Assembly: GCF_000005505.3 (NCBI RefSeq)
Contig: NC_016135.3
Coordinates: 13,796,613-13,860,612 of the forward strand
Length of the DNA: 64,000 nt
Direction: 5' to 3'
Source: Brachypodium distachyon
Lineage: Eukaryota; Streptophyta; Magnoliopsida; Poales; Poaceae
The translations under genes were made by a program, and so were the position numbers. Below the pieces are notes generated by a model that had not been told where the DNA came from, did not search any database, and saw nothing but the letters and a program-made list of their open reading frames with translations. This document shows positions 20,816 to 32,764 of this stretch, piece after piece. Every line of letters begins with the position of its first letter. Position 1 is the stretch's first letter.

Positions 20816-23294
20816 GGGGTGCCAAAGGGGACTTGACTTGCTGGCCGAAATCTCTACCAAAAGGGGAGGTGAACCTTGGATTTTAAAGAGGAACCGCTAT
20901 GGGATAAGAATCGGAACCGGCCAAAGCACAAACTTTGAATTTCCATAGAATTGCGAATGGTCGCAAAAGTAAATGCAACATGATAGGGGTACATGAGGTA
21001 AGATAGTTGGCTACAGAGACCAATGCGGCTATGTAATGCCGTTCATGGGAGAAGAATCGGAGCCGGCCAAAGCACAAACCTTGGTGACAGCAGTCAAGTG
21101 TCGCTGCTTGCGCATACATACAATTGAGGTGTTATTGTTAAGTTCTCTTCTGTACAATGTGACACCCACGTCTATGTCAAATTAGAACCAAATCCCTTTA
21201 TGTAACCAAAAGATCAAAGCCCCTCTCATCCCCCACAATTTTTCTGAACGTCGGATCGTTCTGCCTCATCAATCTCTGGCCGTTAACTGCACCTGATCCT
21301 TTGCTCCGCCAGAAAAACGAAGCAAACTTGTCAAATGGACCATTCAGCAGTTATCCTCGAGAGTCGCTTCTCAGCCAGAAAAATTGTACGTTACTGGTTA
21401 TGGGCCAAAAATGCGGCCCATTCATGCGACTACTCGAGACATGTCATCCACACCCCGTGTCGCATCGCCTCCCCTCTCATCCACACCCGTCGGTCGCTAG
21501 CCCTCATCGTGCTCCAGCTTCCGACCTTTGGGCGTCCCGAAGATGGGGGTATAAGGCTCGGTCATGACAGTTGGAGATGGAGAGGCGTGCCGTCAACAAT
21601 GATGGCATTTGGCTTCAGCTAACCCAAGAAAGTCAACAGCATAATTTTTTGTTTTCTCTGCTTAAAGAAAAATATTTCTTTTACTGAAATTTTATTTTAT
21701 TTAGCACCCTCTAATCTTTTCTGTGTTCCTGTGGAGTTGTATCTTAGGCTCTTAGTTGGTGAGCATAGGCAGGAGTTGAAGAAAGATGACTGAAAGTATT
21801 TGAACCATTTGATCAGCAGGGTTTAACTTAATTAATTTGTGTGTTCATTTTTATGTAGCCTTCCCATGTTAAAAGCTAAAGTCAAACCATTGGATCTTTA
21901 TAAATGATCGGTATGTACCTTCCTGAAACTTGGATCTTGCATATTTTTCAGACACCTAGGCACCAAGTCCCTTTCAGACAGTTACAAAGCTTTTACATTG
22001 TCTACTTGCTTGGTTGTTTTCCCAGCCCGGTCACACAAGAATAATATGTTGTTCACAAAGTTTCATGTACCACTACAATCCTTATTGGTTTACTGTTGTG
22101 ATTTTCTATTAAATTATATTGCCAGGTCACACAATGTGTCATATGCTAATTTTCGATGGAGATCATGGATCCTAGAAAGTTATTACATCATATGAATTGT
22201 CTGGTCTGCATAGTTTTTTGGGTGAATTTGTTTAATTTTGCTGCTGCTGTACTAAAGTTTGTATTCAAGATTGTGTCTCCTGAAATTCTTATTTCTTGCA
22301 ATGTTTATCTGGAATGAATATGCTGATGTTTTGAACAAAGACCGGATTCGTTCATTTTAAAATATGTGTGTTTATCTAAAATGAACACACAGGAAACTCC
22401 ACCAGAGACCTATCCGCACTGTGGTGTGAAAGCAGATCGGATTCGGTCGGATAGTACTCGTACTATATATTATTCCGTATATTTTGTTGGATCAAGAAAC
22501 GGTTTGGATTTAGATTCCGATGCGAAATCGGATACGGTGGTAACTAATAATGCCATGCTAGAGAGACACTCAAGTACTTAAAACAGTGAGAACGTGGGAG
22601 GAAGTGCGTGCGGCGGGCATCGCAGGGAGCAGTGTATCGTATTGGGGAGAGACCGAGAGACTCGTCTTGTCTCCTCTCTGGTTGTGTCTAGTAGGTTAGG
22701 TTAGGATATGGGATTTCCTGAGCTAGATAGTCAGGGCTAGTAAGTGAGCTGAAAAAGGGATAATATCTGAATTATTAGTTTTTGATAATCTGACTGCGAT
22801 ATCGGATAATTTGGTATCCTGGGATAGCGTTCATACCATATCATATGTCATATCCCGTCCGATGGTTAATTCTCTTCTCATATCCTGCACAACGGTTTAG
22901 GTACTTATCCTGACTACTTTCACCTTTAGGCTGTGAACAACATGTCATACCTAGTGAATAATGAGCTTGATGTATCCGCCATCCAAATTGCACCCACAAG
23001 CAGAATACAACCACTGTTTTCCATCAGAAGACCAAATAAAGGAGAATCTCGTAAAAATTGCTTCCTTCAAAATATCAGGCTTCGGTTTAACAGGGATCTT
23101 TGCAGCTTAAACGCTTGTCCAGCCGAGGTGCTTCCTAGTTGCAGTGCGCGCCGGACCTTTTCTTTTCAGTTTTACCACTGGGGTAGGCTAAAGTCACAGT
23201 GCATAACTTTTCTTTTCCTTCTTAATTGAAAAGCAGAGAACCTGCTAGATTTGTAAACAAGAAGAAGAGCAAAACAGAGCAGGGCTCCTGCTAA
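20816..23294. other. Unassigned intergenic DNA
   Basis: No gene is supported. A ~43-bp direct repeat with GAATCGGARCCGGCCAAAGC occurs at about 20900 and 21047. 22430-22560 and 22780-22910 contain ATCGGAT/ATATCC words of the kind seen in plant hAT-element ends. Open frames here are short and show no recognisable protein. Confidence 0.4.
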
Positions 23295-24093
23295 AATTCA
23301 GGCAGACGTTGTTCAAGATTCATCAGCAAGTTCATACACAATGATCTGATCAGATACCATTGAAGTACTTAACTCAACAAGAACTGTATATATGTGGAAA
23401 CAAATACACTTCAGAAATGAAGAACAGACAGGCATAGCTTAACGCGAAATCATTACACAGGAACATTCGATACATATATATAGTCATCAATTCGTGTAGC
23501 ATAATACAAGATTTGCCGAGGGTTACAAAATGCAACTATGCTGCAAGGATTCGTACACAGAGAACCCAATATCCGGCCTATTACAAGATGCTAAATTGCT
23601 AATATCCCAAGGCTCGCGGATGCCGGCCGCGGCTGATCCGGCTGGCGCGCGACGAGAAGGAGCACGTGCTGTCGCCGCTCCTCTGGTACGGATGGTGGCG
23701 GCGGGGCGCTGGAGACGTGCGGGACTCGGCGTCGGACACCTGCAGGGGCGACGGAGGCGGCGTCTCGGGCGTGTAGTACGGCGAAGGAGGCGGCGTCTCG
23801 GGCGTGTAGTAGGGCGAGGAAGACGGCATCCCGGGCGTGTAGTACGGCGAAGGAGGCGGCGTCTCGGGCGTGTAGTACGGCGACGGAGGCAGCGTCCCGG
23901 GCGTGTAGTACAGCGACGGAGGCGGCGTCCCGGGCGTGTAGTATGGCGACGCCGCGCGCGGAAGAGGGCTCGCGGGCGTGTAATCCGGCGACCCAGCGCG
24001 GAGAGAAGGGCTCCACGGCGTGTAATCCGGCAACCCAGCGCGCGGAGAAGGGCTCTCCGGAGTGTAGTACGGCGACGCGGCTCGACGAGGAGG

Positions 24094-24163
24094 GCACAAT
24101 TCAGATCGTTATCATATCTAATTCTGTTATACATGTTACCTTTACTCTACAGCTCGTCTGACA
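24094..24163 (-). repeat. Truncated 3' LTR of the copia element
   Basis: Reads TGTCAGACGAGCTGTAGAG on the minus strand and aligns with the first part of the 5' LTR (with a small internal gap) until GAATTGTG. It then passes directly into gene B coding sequence. About 130 bp of LTR is missing. Confidence 0.85.
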
Positions 24164-24176
24164 CTCTCCCTCGATC
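24164..24176 (-). other. Polypurine tract of the copia element
   Basis: GATCGAGGGAGAG directly precedes the 3' LTR start TGTCAGACG on the minus strand, the expected site for plus-strand DNA priming. Confidence 0.75.
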
Positions 24177-24215
24177 TGAACCAACGAGATTCAGATGGTA
24201 GCAAAACTGACGAAG

Positions 24216-24929
24216 CTATTGTGTCCCTACTGGTTTGGTTAGCCCGTCTGCAACCTGATCATTAGTTGACACAAACCTGATCTCTAGTGCTTTCCGAGCT
24301 ACCCTTTCTCTCACGAAGTGATAGTCCACCTCGATGTGCTTCGTTCTTGCGTGAAAAACTGGGTTGGCAGAGAGGTAAGTGGCGCCGAGATTATCACACC
24401 AAAGGACTGGCGCTCGTTCCTGTCGCACTCCAAGTTCACCAAGAAGAGACTGAAACCATATAAGTTCTGCAGTGGCATTTGCCAATGCCTTGTACTCAGC
24501 CTCGGTACTTGATCGTGATACCGTGGCCTGTTTCCGTGCGCCCCATGACACAGGGTTCGATCCGAAGAATACCACAAAACCTCTGGTTGACCGCCTGTCG
24601 TCCACCGACCCTGCCCAGTCAGCATCTGAGAAGCCGCTCAACAAACTAGACGGTGACTTGCTAAGCTTCAGTCCCATACTTGCAGTTCCCTTCACATATC
24701 GAAGTATCCTTTTTGCCGCTGTGAGATGAAGATCCGTCGGGGCTTGGAGGTACTGGCAGACCTTATTAACAGCGAAAGAGATATCTGGTCTTGTGAGAGT
24801 TAGATACTGCAAGGCTCCCACCAAACTTCTGTATCGGGTAGCATCATCTGGTGGCAGCTTTACTCCTTCATCTCGGGACAATTTTTCAGCAACAGCCATG
24901 GGCGTGGACGCAGGTTTACAGTCCTTCAT
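24216..24929 (-). pseudogene. Copia RNase H region
   Basis: An open frame of 237 codons with the copia RNase H signature: [19 protein letters not shown], then [13 protein letters not shown] and [18 protein letters not shown]. It is the C-terminal part of the polyprotein, now in a different frame from the RT because of a small deletion near 24956-24962. It ends just before the polypurine tract. Confidence 0.88.
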
Positions 24930-27283
24930 ACCGACTCGAGCAAGGAGATCAGTGGTATTGCATTTTTGGAGCGAGACACTTCAATGCCAAGGAAGTAGTC
25001 CAAACTGCCAAGGTCCTTCAGGGCAAATGCAGCACTGAGATCATGAACCAGGCACTGTGCAGCAGCAGAACACGAGCTTGCAATGATGATATCATCAACG
25101 TAAATCAGCATGAATATACTTACTCCCCCTTGCTGATAGACGAACAATGAAGTATCAGCCTGAGACGGGCGAAAACCAAGCTCCTGCAGTTTGGAACTGA
25201 GCCGCGAGTACCAAGCACGCGGTGATTGCTTCAGGCCATATAACGACTTGTCCAGTTTGCAGACAAAATGCGGAAGTGTGGGATCCTCATATCCAGGGGG
25301 TTGTCGCATGAACACATCTTCTTCTAGAACGCCATGGAGAAACGCATTCTTGACATCCAACTGACGAAGACACCAATCTTGTGAAACTGCAATGGACAAG
25401 ATTAGACGGATTGTCGTGTGCTTGATCACCGGACTAAACGTCTCCTCATAATCCACACCATATCGCTGCTTAAATCCCGTGGCGACGAGCCGAGCTTTAT
25501 ACCGATCAATACTGCCATCCGACCGATATTTAAGCTTGAACACCCACTTGCTATCAATAAGGTTGCAGTGAGCCGGACGAGGAACTAAATGCCAGGTTCG
25601 GTTATCCAGTAGAGCTTGGTGCTCTTCATCCATGGCACGACGCCAATTTGTATCCGAGGCAGCTTCTATGTGATCATGTGGCTCGGAGATGGCGATGTTG
25701 GCACGGCGACGGGGCAGACCATATGGGATGGTGCCGTCGGTGCGAATCCTCGCACGCCAGGTATTGTCCCTGCGGCGAGTGCACATCGGGTGCGGAGGTG
25801 CATCAGGGGCAGCCGTAGCTGCAGGCGAGAAGACGGGCAACTCACTCCGCAGAGAATCCGCCGAGGGGCCCACGCGGGACCCAGCCGGTGGAGTTGACGA
25901 TTCCACCGGAGCTGCCGCGCTGTCCGATGCGGCTGGATCCGCGTGGGCGCCGTGGGATGGAGACGCAGTAGCAGACGCGGAATCAGGCGCATCGGGCACT
26001 GGCGCGGGAGAAGGTGGCCCCGTCTTGGGAGCCGTGTCGTTGTCCATGTGGTCCGGAGATGAGACGCCTGCATGGCCCATGCGCATGGGCTCGTCCGGAG
26101 TAGCGTCGTTGATCAGCGGAGCAGCTGCGCCTGTAGTCTGCATAGAAGGAAAGAACGGATCAAACTGCACAACATTAGGGAAATCGGTCTGTCCACTGCC
26201 CACGTGATCATCTACACCATGCTCCACAGCCTCGGGTTGAAAGGAGGATGACGGAAACGATGTGGGAGATAACAGTAGCTGATTATGAAGAATTTCAGGT
26301 GTCGTGGGAGGAGATATATCAGAATATGGGAACACTTGTTCGTCAAAGACGACATCTCGGGAGATATAGATGCGGCCAGAAGATATGTGTAGACATTTAT
26401 ACCCCTTATGTAGGCTACTGTATCCGAGGAAAACACATCGTTTGGAACGGAATTGGAGCTTGCGATCATTATATGGGCGTAGGCACGGCCAACATGCACA
26501 GCCATATGTCTTGAGAAAGGAGTAATCTGGCTTGACACCGAACAGACGTTCGAGAGGAGACTGCATTTGGATAGTGCGACTAGGCATGCGGTTAATGAGA
26601 AAACAGGCGGTGTGGAAAGCTTCATCCCAAAACCTAAGTGGCATGGATGCTTGGGCTAGCAAGGTGAGTCCTGTCTCTACTAGATGGCGATGCTTGCATT
26701 TAGCCGAACCGTTCTGTTGGTGTGTGTGTGGACAGGAGACATGGTGTTCAATGCCAATGTTGCGAAAGAAGGGGTGGATCTTCTGATACTCGCCTCCCCA
26801 GTCGGTCTGCATTTTAAGGATCTTACGACTAAGGAGTCGTTCAACATGAGCTTGAAATTGGAGAAAGACTTTTTCAACTTCAGATTTATGGCGAAGACAA
26901 AACAACCAAGTAAATTTGCTGAAATCGTCTATGAAACTCACATAAAATTTAAAACCTCCAGACGAGGGACACGCAGGCCCCCAGACATCGGAGAACACAA
27001 GCTCAAGAGGTGCTGAAGAAACTCTATGCGACCTAGGAAAAGGAAGCTGATGGCTCTTCCCTTGTTGACACGCATCACACACCGATGCTTTATTTTGTTC
27101 CCTAACACACGGAAGATCAAACTGATTTATGACTCGATCTACGATAACTGAGGATGGATGCCCTAGCCTGGAATGCCATCTAGCAAGACTAGGTTTATTT
27201 GCTGAGAACGCAAACTTTGAGAAGCTTCTATGGCCGGTGGAGATAGGATAGAGCCCTCTTTCACATGGTCCGCGAGCCAGCAC
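24926..27283 (-). pseudogene. Copia integrase and reverse transcriptase region
   Basis: The integrase zinc motif is present (HSRLGH ... CDACQQGK), followed by FSDVWGPA and [10 protein letters not shown], which supply the two Asp of the DDE core. The third position, normally Glu in QQNGxxERKHR, reads [12 protein letters not shown], so the catalytic Glu is replaced by Lys. The RT has [30 protein letters not shown] and the catalytic YVDDIII. The frame ends shortly after LGIEVSRSK, where roughly eight codons seen in relatives are missing and the frame shifts into the RNase H segment. Confidence 0.9.
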
Positions 27284-27303
27284 CTTCTTCGAACCCCGCT
27301 CCT

Positions 27304-28644
27304 TTATGAGAAAGTAATAAGGATGAAATTCGATAAAAACATTGTTATCTCTGGTGAGTCGATGAACTGAAAGTAAATTCTTGTGTGTGTGTGTGGAACA
27401 TGTAAAACATCTTGGAGAAGAAGAGGCTTATGTGGAGTATGAATATAGGATTGACCAACGTGAGTAATAGCCATACCAGCTCCACTTGCCATGTGCACCT
27501 GATCACGTCCACCATATTGCTCCCGAACATGCAGCTTGTCGAGGTCACCGGTGATGTGGTCAGTGGCGCCGGAGTCAGTGTACCAGGCGCCATCGAACCC
27601 TTGCTGATGTCCAGAGGAGACGTTGTTGATGAAGCGTTGATCCTCGGGCTGGAAGTTGTGGTCGAAGCGCTGGTAGCACTTGAAGGCTACATGGCCATAC
27701 TTGCCACACAGCTGACACTGCACGCGTGGTGCATTGTTCTTCCGGTTGCCGCCGCCGCCAGAGGGTCCGCCGCCTGCGTTCCCCTGGTTCTGCCCTCGGT
27801 TTCCCGAGGACTGCTGCTGTTTGCCTTTGTTGCCACATCCATCAGCTCCACGGCCCTGGCCGCGGTTTCCTCCACTGCTGCCTCGTCTCGCCATGTTGGC
27901 CGTGATCTGGTAGTTGGCGTCGCTGGCCTCACGGAACGATTCATGATCGAGCAGATGGGAGTAGAATTCGTCGAGTGTCATGTCGTCGACTTGCAGGTTG
28001 ATGGAGGTGACGAAGGCGTCGTAGCTGCTGTCGAGGCCGGTGAGGATGAAGACGATCATCTCCTCATCGCTTTGTGGCCGGCCGGCGGCAGCAAGTTGAT
28101 CACCGAGCACCTTGGCTCGTGCGAAGTAGTCCGCCATGCTGAGATCCTTCTTCTGCAGCTTGGCCAATTGTCGCCGAATCTGGGGAACCCGCGTCCGCGA
28201 CTGGGACGCGAACATCCGCTCCAGTGCTGCCCATACTGTGGCTGATGAAGTCAGACCGAGCACCCGGGAGAGCACTTCCGGGGAGAGTGTGGAGAGGATG
28301 GCAGACAGGATGAGTTGATCCTGCGTGTACCAGGCAGTGTATGCCGGGTTTACGACCGATGGAGCATCGTCAGCGGTGGACGCCGGGACGTGCTTCGGTG
28401 GAGTCTCGATTTCGCCGTCGACGTACCCGAGGAGTTGGTGGCCGCGTAAGATCGGAACGATCTGCGCCTTCCACAACAGATGTGTGTTGCGGGAGAGCTT
28501 GACGGTGACGAGTTGTGCGATGGACGGGACGGAGATGGGTCCTGCGGCCATCGAACCGATGGAAACAGAGCCGCCGGTCTTGGCTCCGAGAGTGCCCGAG
28601 AGCTGAGATTGGGCGGTGGCAGCGGTAGTGCTAGGAGATGTCAT
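27304..28644 (-). pseudogene. Copia gag-protease region
   Basis: ATG at 28644 (MTSPSTTAATAQ). A UBN2-type gag region is followed by a Gly/Arg/Gln-rich linker, a CCHC knuckle (CQLCGKYGHVAFKC) and the protease DSGAT motif (WYTDSGATDHITG). The frame is lost near 27381-27395 at a (CA)n run that appears expanded by 2 bp. The true continuation lies in another frame and leads into the integrase. The remaining codons to 27304 are out of frame. Confidence 0.9.
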
Positions 28645-28666
28645 CGCGTTGGATTTTCATAAGTTA

Positions 28667-28679
28667 GGCTCTGATACCA
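28667..28679 (-). other. Primer-binding site, initiator tRNA-Met type
   Basis: TGGTATCAGAGCC on the minus strand begins 2 bases after the 5' LTR end. This is the standard plant copia primer site. Confidence 0.9.
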
Positions 28680-28681
28680 TA

Positions 28682-28882
28682 TGAAAACACGAGGGATGTG
28701 TTTGAGGATTCCGTGCATCAACAGGATGCCGGCTCAATCTATATATATAGCTCGTAGGCTAACCGGATAGATACAAGGTTGGTTATGATATGTCCACAAC
28801 AACTCGGATCATTATCATATCTAATTCTGTTATACATGTTTATCAACAAGTAATGCACCTGGACTCTATAGCTCGTCTAACA
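28682..28882 (-). repeat. 5' LTR of the copia element (201 bp)
   Basis: Starts TGTTAGACGAGC and ends GTTTTCA on the minus strand. A TATATATATAG box near 28738-28750 is a likely LTR promoter element. The host sequence resumes at 28883. Confidence 0.88.
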
Positions 28883-29215
28883 GCTCGACGGCGTGTACTC
28901 CTCGTAGTACTCCGCCGACGACGGGTTGTAGGACTCGCCGCCGATTCCGAAGCCCAGGTGCGCGTCCATCGACATCAGAGGCAGCGACGGGGACGTACCC
29001 GGGCTGTAGGACGGCGCCGAGAAGACAGAGTCGCCGCTGCAGCAGAACCCGGACGAGAGCCCCAGCATCGCTGTCCGGATCTCGAACGCTCGCGCCGGCG
29101 TGGTGTGGAGATCAAGAACTGGAGCGCGTGAGGCGCGTTGATCAAGATGTGGAGAGCGTAGGAGATGGGACGAGTTGGAATTGAGATCTCGGTGGGGCTG
29201 GGGTGGGATGGATGG

Positions 29216-29226
29216 GGATAATATGG
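29216..29226 (-). promoter_or_regulatory. TATA-like box of gene B
   Basis: CCATATTATCC on the minus strand about 150 bp upstream of ATG 29068, matching the box of gene A. Confidence 0.45.
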
Positions 29227-29310
29227 CCGCATGGTTTCGTGGGGGTCACGCTGGGCTTCACCGAGTTCGTCCCGGATTCGGTTTCGAATTTCCGATCGTT
29301 TGGCGGCAAT

Positions 29311-32300
29311 AAAGGTGGAACGCGGGAACTGAAGAACTTAACCTTTCGCTACCACGCTGGTACAGCCTTCAGGCTACAGCTGGTTACCGTCACATAAATC
29401 AGGCTAAATCAGCTTATCATCCTTCACTAAGGAAAGAAAATTGAGCTATCATTCATCCGATTTGTTGTGTTAATGACTTCATACCATTCTGTCCCCTTCT
29501 AAAATTTTGGGACACGCTAGGGCCGGTCGACGGCAGCACAACAACCGGTGGTCTCCCGAGCCATCTGATTCTATACTTGCCTGAAAAATAGGGACCGTTC
29601 CTTCGCAGACGTTTTCGAAGTCTGTCGAACCTTCCTTCGTTGCCCGCGCGTCTGTGGTCCGCCCCCATCCTCCGCTTTCCTCAACACCGCATGCAGAAAA
29701 ACCCGTCTCCTCCTCTCCCCTCACCGGCTCCGCCCAGCCGTCACAACCAACCCCGCGTCGTCACTCCCATCGTCGCCGCGTGCAAACGTCTCCTTCCTCC
29801 TCACACCCCTATCCTTCCTCCTCTCTTCCTCCGCGCCCCATCTCCTTCCTCCCTTCGTCGGCGGCTCTTCGTCGGCGCCGAGTCCTCCGAACAGATCGAG
29901 CCGGGTGCACGTGCCCCCCTCTCCTTCCTCCTTTCTTCTTCCGCACCCCCCTCTCCTTCCTCCAGCGGCACGGGAGTAGCGAATCCATCAGCGACGGCGC
30001 GGGAGCAAGCAGCAGGCTGGACCCCCGACGCGCGGCGCCATGGATCTCCGCGGTCGCGAGGCAACGGCCCGTAGCCTCCTCTCGTCCAGCATGGCGCACG
30101 GTCCCCGTTCTATCGGACTTCCATGGCGGCGAGGCGCAGCCCGCCCAGATAGCAACCAGGAGATTGAGTTGGAAATTGGAATCGTTCCTCCGGGTACATC
30201 TAGGCGATTCTCTGAATTCCTGTGTGGTATTGTGGAAGGGAAGAATATGTCATTGTCTTGCAGATTTGGTTCGAATTGGGGAATTTGGTGGCTGTTTTTG
30301 CAGATTTACCTGAACCTGCAAGCAAAGCCATCCCCCTCTCGCCCCATGACGGCGCCCCTTGCCCGATACCCTCTCCCTACCCTCTCCCTACCCCACCACC
30401 GTGCCCTAGCCCCTCTCCCATGCCGGATCTCGTGTGGTGGCGGCGGAAGAGGCCGGTTCCACACTCGTCGTGAGGGCATCCCCCAGGAAGCCAGGCGGTG
30501 AGGGCGGCCTCCAGGCGGCCACACCGTGAGGGCATCTCCAGGCAGCCAGTCAGCGAGCGCGGCCTCCAGTAGGCGAGGGCTGCCTCCATCTCGCGTTTCC
30601 GGCGCATCTGCCGCTGACAGTACGAAGGTGTACGATTGGGGAGAGGTGGAGGGCGGGCCTTCGGTGCGCTTGCCTTGTCCGTCCCAGCCAACTTAATTAT
30701 TCGGGTCTTCCTAATCTGAATTTGTCTCCTAGAGTTTCGGTCATGTCTTCGTTTTTCCCCATCTTGAGTGGACCAATCCACAGCAGCCAAATCTTGAGTA
30801 TGATAGATGAAGTTCAAATTTCGTATGTAGTATAGTTCTACAATGTAATTTCCTGTGTAAATATACTTCTATTATATATCTGGCCAGCTTCGCTTCAACC
30901 TCCTACTTGTGGATACCCATGGTCTTTCTACATGCTAAGATGTTTTGTTTTTGCAGCACAGAAATAGATGACAGAATTTGTCTTTCAAGTTCGGTGACAT
31001 CCTCATGGATTTTGTGCGTAGAGTTGGGGCTGGTACGTTAGTACTCTTATTCTTGGTGAGTTCATGTAAAGTTCATGTAGCTTGCATCCCTTTGATGCTT
31101 ATACAATATTTCCTTCTTTTTTTTGCGGATGTTATGCAATGTTTCCTTCGGGCATCATGATGATGATGTTGATGATCTCAGTGCGAGCGTTGAGAGGATT
31201 GGAGGTTGTCTGGACAGGTAATTTGTCCCAAGTACTAACTACCGGGTATGTTAATTTATTTTATTTTATGGAAGTGTAAGATCACACTAGAAGAGAAGGG
31301 AAAGGAACTAAGTGGTGCTACTGGTTGTAATAATATAGTACCTAAGACTGGAATCATGTAGAGAGATAGGTGAAGGCCCACCTTAGAACCTAATTTAGAT
31401 GCTAAAGAATATAGCTGCTCTAAAACTAAAGGGGATTTCTATTTCTAAGTCGTTTATAAATTGTCCTTTTTAATTGGAAAAATGGATTTACCTGATACTT
31501 GTGCGTTGGAAAACTTAATTTACGTATCGCAAGAGTATTTTCGGTTCAGATATGGTACAAATTTTGTGCCTGCAACAAGTTGAGTGTATCCCTTTTGAAA
31601 CAAATATCATTTTTGCCTTGTTGAGGTGAGTACACACTTAGTATATAACAGTCTGCAAGCTTGTACCATATCTGTTAAATATCCTTTTGTGGACAACAAT
31701 GGACATCATATCTTTGCTGAAATGTCTCTCGGAGAATCTGATTTCATTTGCAATGATCGTGTTTTATTTTTTGCCAATTTCTACAGGTTTATAGGATCAG
31801 GTAATGTAATTCATGGATCTGATTTCTTTAACATACTTAATGGGAGGACCAGCAAGGTACGGTGCTGTTGAGTTGATCATCTATGTGATTTCAATAAATC
31901 AGGAATCAGCTATGTGATTTCAATAATAAGTTAGTTTTATTTTGAAGTTCAGGAATCATTCACAAATCAGCTATGTGATTTCAATAATAAATTAACGAAA
32001 ATATTGCCACGCAATGCTTCTACTTTTATATTTCCAGTGTGGTTCCAGGTCTGTTTTTAAGAAACAATGTTATTACCCGGCATAATGATCAACTCTATTT
32101 AGTTCATAAATAACAGTACAGTTATTAACTCTGTTTTCAGCCCACTCAAAATGTTCTCATGAAGCTATGAGGAGGATAACCGAGTCTTTTGGATTTCTCG
32201 GGGACAGAGATTTTACCGTGGGATACTGGGATTCTTCCTTGATCAGGTTTCTGTCTCTGTTGATGCTTCCAGGATGATGAACGACTACAAGCCCACAAGG

Positions 32301-32719
32301 TCGAGATGGAGAATGACCGGATGCAGCAGTTCTTGGTAGAACTCAGTGGGCCTAATGGAAGTATGTTCTGTTGACGCGCATAGCCGATTTGATTTAGTTT
32401 TTTGTATAGATTATTCTATATATTCTGATTTTTGAACCAGATGAACGGACCTAACAAGTTATCAGTTTTCCTTTTCATTTTCCCTTCTATATCATCGTCC
32501 CATGTTAAGACATTGAACATGTGTTTTCGAGCAACTACCAAATTTCATCTTTTCGGTTTCATTTGTTATGTCGTGACATTGCACCGGCTACTTCCTATGT
32601 TCCGAAGAAGGAAAAAAAGTCGCTCATGTGCACGTAACCTATTTTTTGGCACAAGTTGGCATGGATCGACATAATTTTTCTATCTCCATAAGATCGCACG
32701 GGCATGACATCAGCGTCCA
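29311..32719 (+). other. Unassigned region with first-exon-like GC block
   Basis: 29640-30310 and 30330-30620 are GC- and Pro/Ser/Arg-rich, like a plant 5' UTR/first exon. The long plus frame 29654-30313 has no recognisable domain. From 30800 the sequence is AT-rich, with possible exon scraps such as 32275-32370 (DDERLQAHKVEMENDRMQQF). These may be gene fragments carried by the Helitron whose 3' end is proposed at 32764. I cannot name a donor gene. Confidence 0.35.
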
Positions 32720-32764
32720 TCGCTGAAATTTTAAGACTGTTGCAACACACGGGCACTCTGCTAG
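32720..32764 (+). mobile_element. Candidate Helitron 3' end
   Basis: GTTGCAACACACGGGCACTC followed by TGCTAG and a flanking T resembles the GTTGCAACGCACGGGC...CTAG|T terminus of grass Helitrons. The palindromic core GTTGCAAC can form a short stem. No matching TCTCTACTA-type 5' end was found upstream. Confidence 0.4.

Larger units (their letters stand above)
24094..28882 (-). mobile_element. Ty1/copia LTR retrotransposon in gene B
   Basis: The minus-strand order is 5' LTR (28882-28682, 201 bp, TG...CA), PBS (TGGTATCAGAGCC, initiator tRNA-Met), gag with zinc knuckle, protease, integrase, RT, RNase H, polypurine tract and a 3' LTR reduced to its first ~70 bp. The integrase-before-RT order defines copia. 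Two frame breaks and a lost integrase catalytic Glu show it is dead. The 3' LTR truncation removed most of the LTR and any target duplication. Confidence 0.92.
23599..29068 (-). pseudogene. Gene B: paralogue of gene A, split by a copia element
   Basis: Exon sequence from ATG 29068 (MLGLSSGFCCSGDSVFS) reads to 28883, ending EEYTPSS at a codon boundary. It resumes at 24093 as PPRRAASPYYTPES and runs to TAG at about 23599. Codon-by-codon comparison with gene A shows no base lost or gained at the junction. The repeat region has diverged, with more SPYYTPETPPP-type units (about eleven YTP motifs). Compared with A it has ~20 extra residues near the N-terminus (with HLGFGIGGESYNPSSAEYY) and a 27-bp in-frame insertion plus a 4-bp difference near the 3' end, so its C-terminus differs (RALGY stop). 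The insertion disrupts the gene unless an unusual splice removes it. Confidence 0.7.
23295..29310 (-). repeat. Duplicated segment, copy B (interrupted by copia element)
   Basis: Counterpart of copy A (7725-12380), same orientation. It lacks the Stowaway and Helitron insertions of copy A and has instead the copia element (24094-28882). Similarity fades near 23295 on one side and after the GAATTTCCGATCGTTT word (~29300) on the other. Confidence 0.75.
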
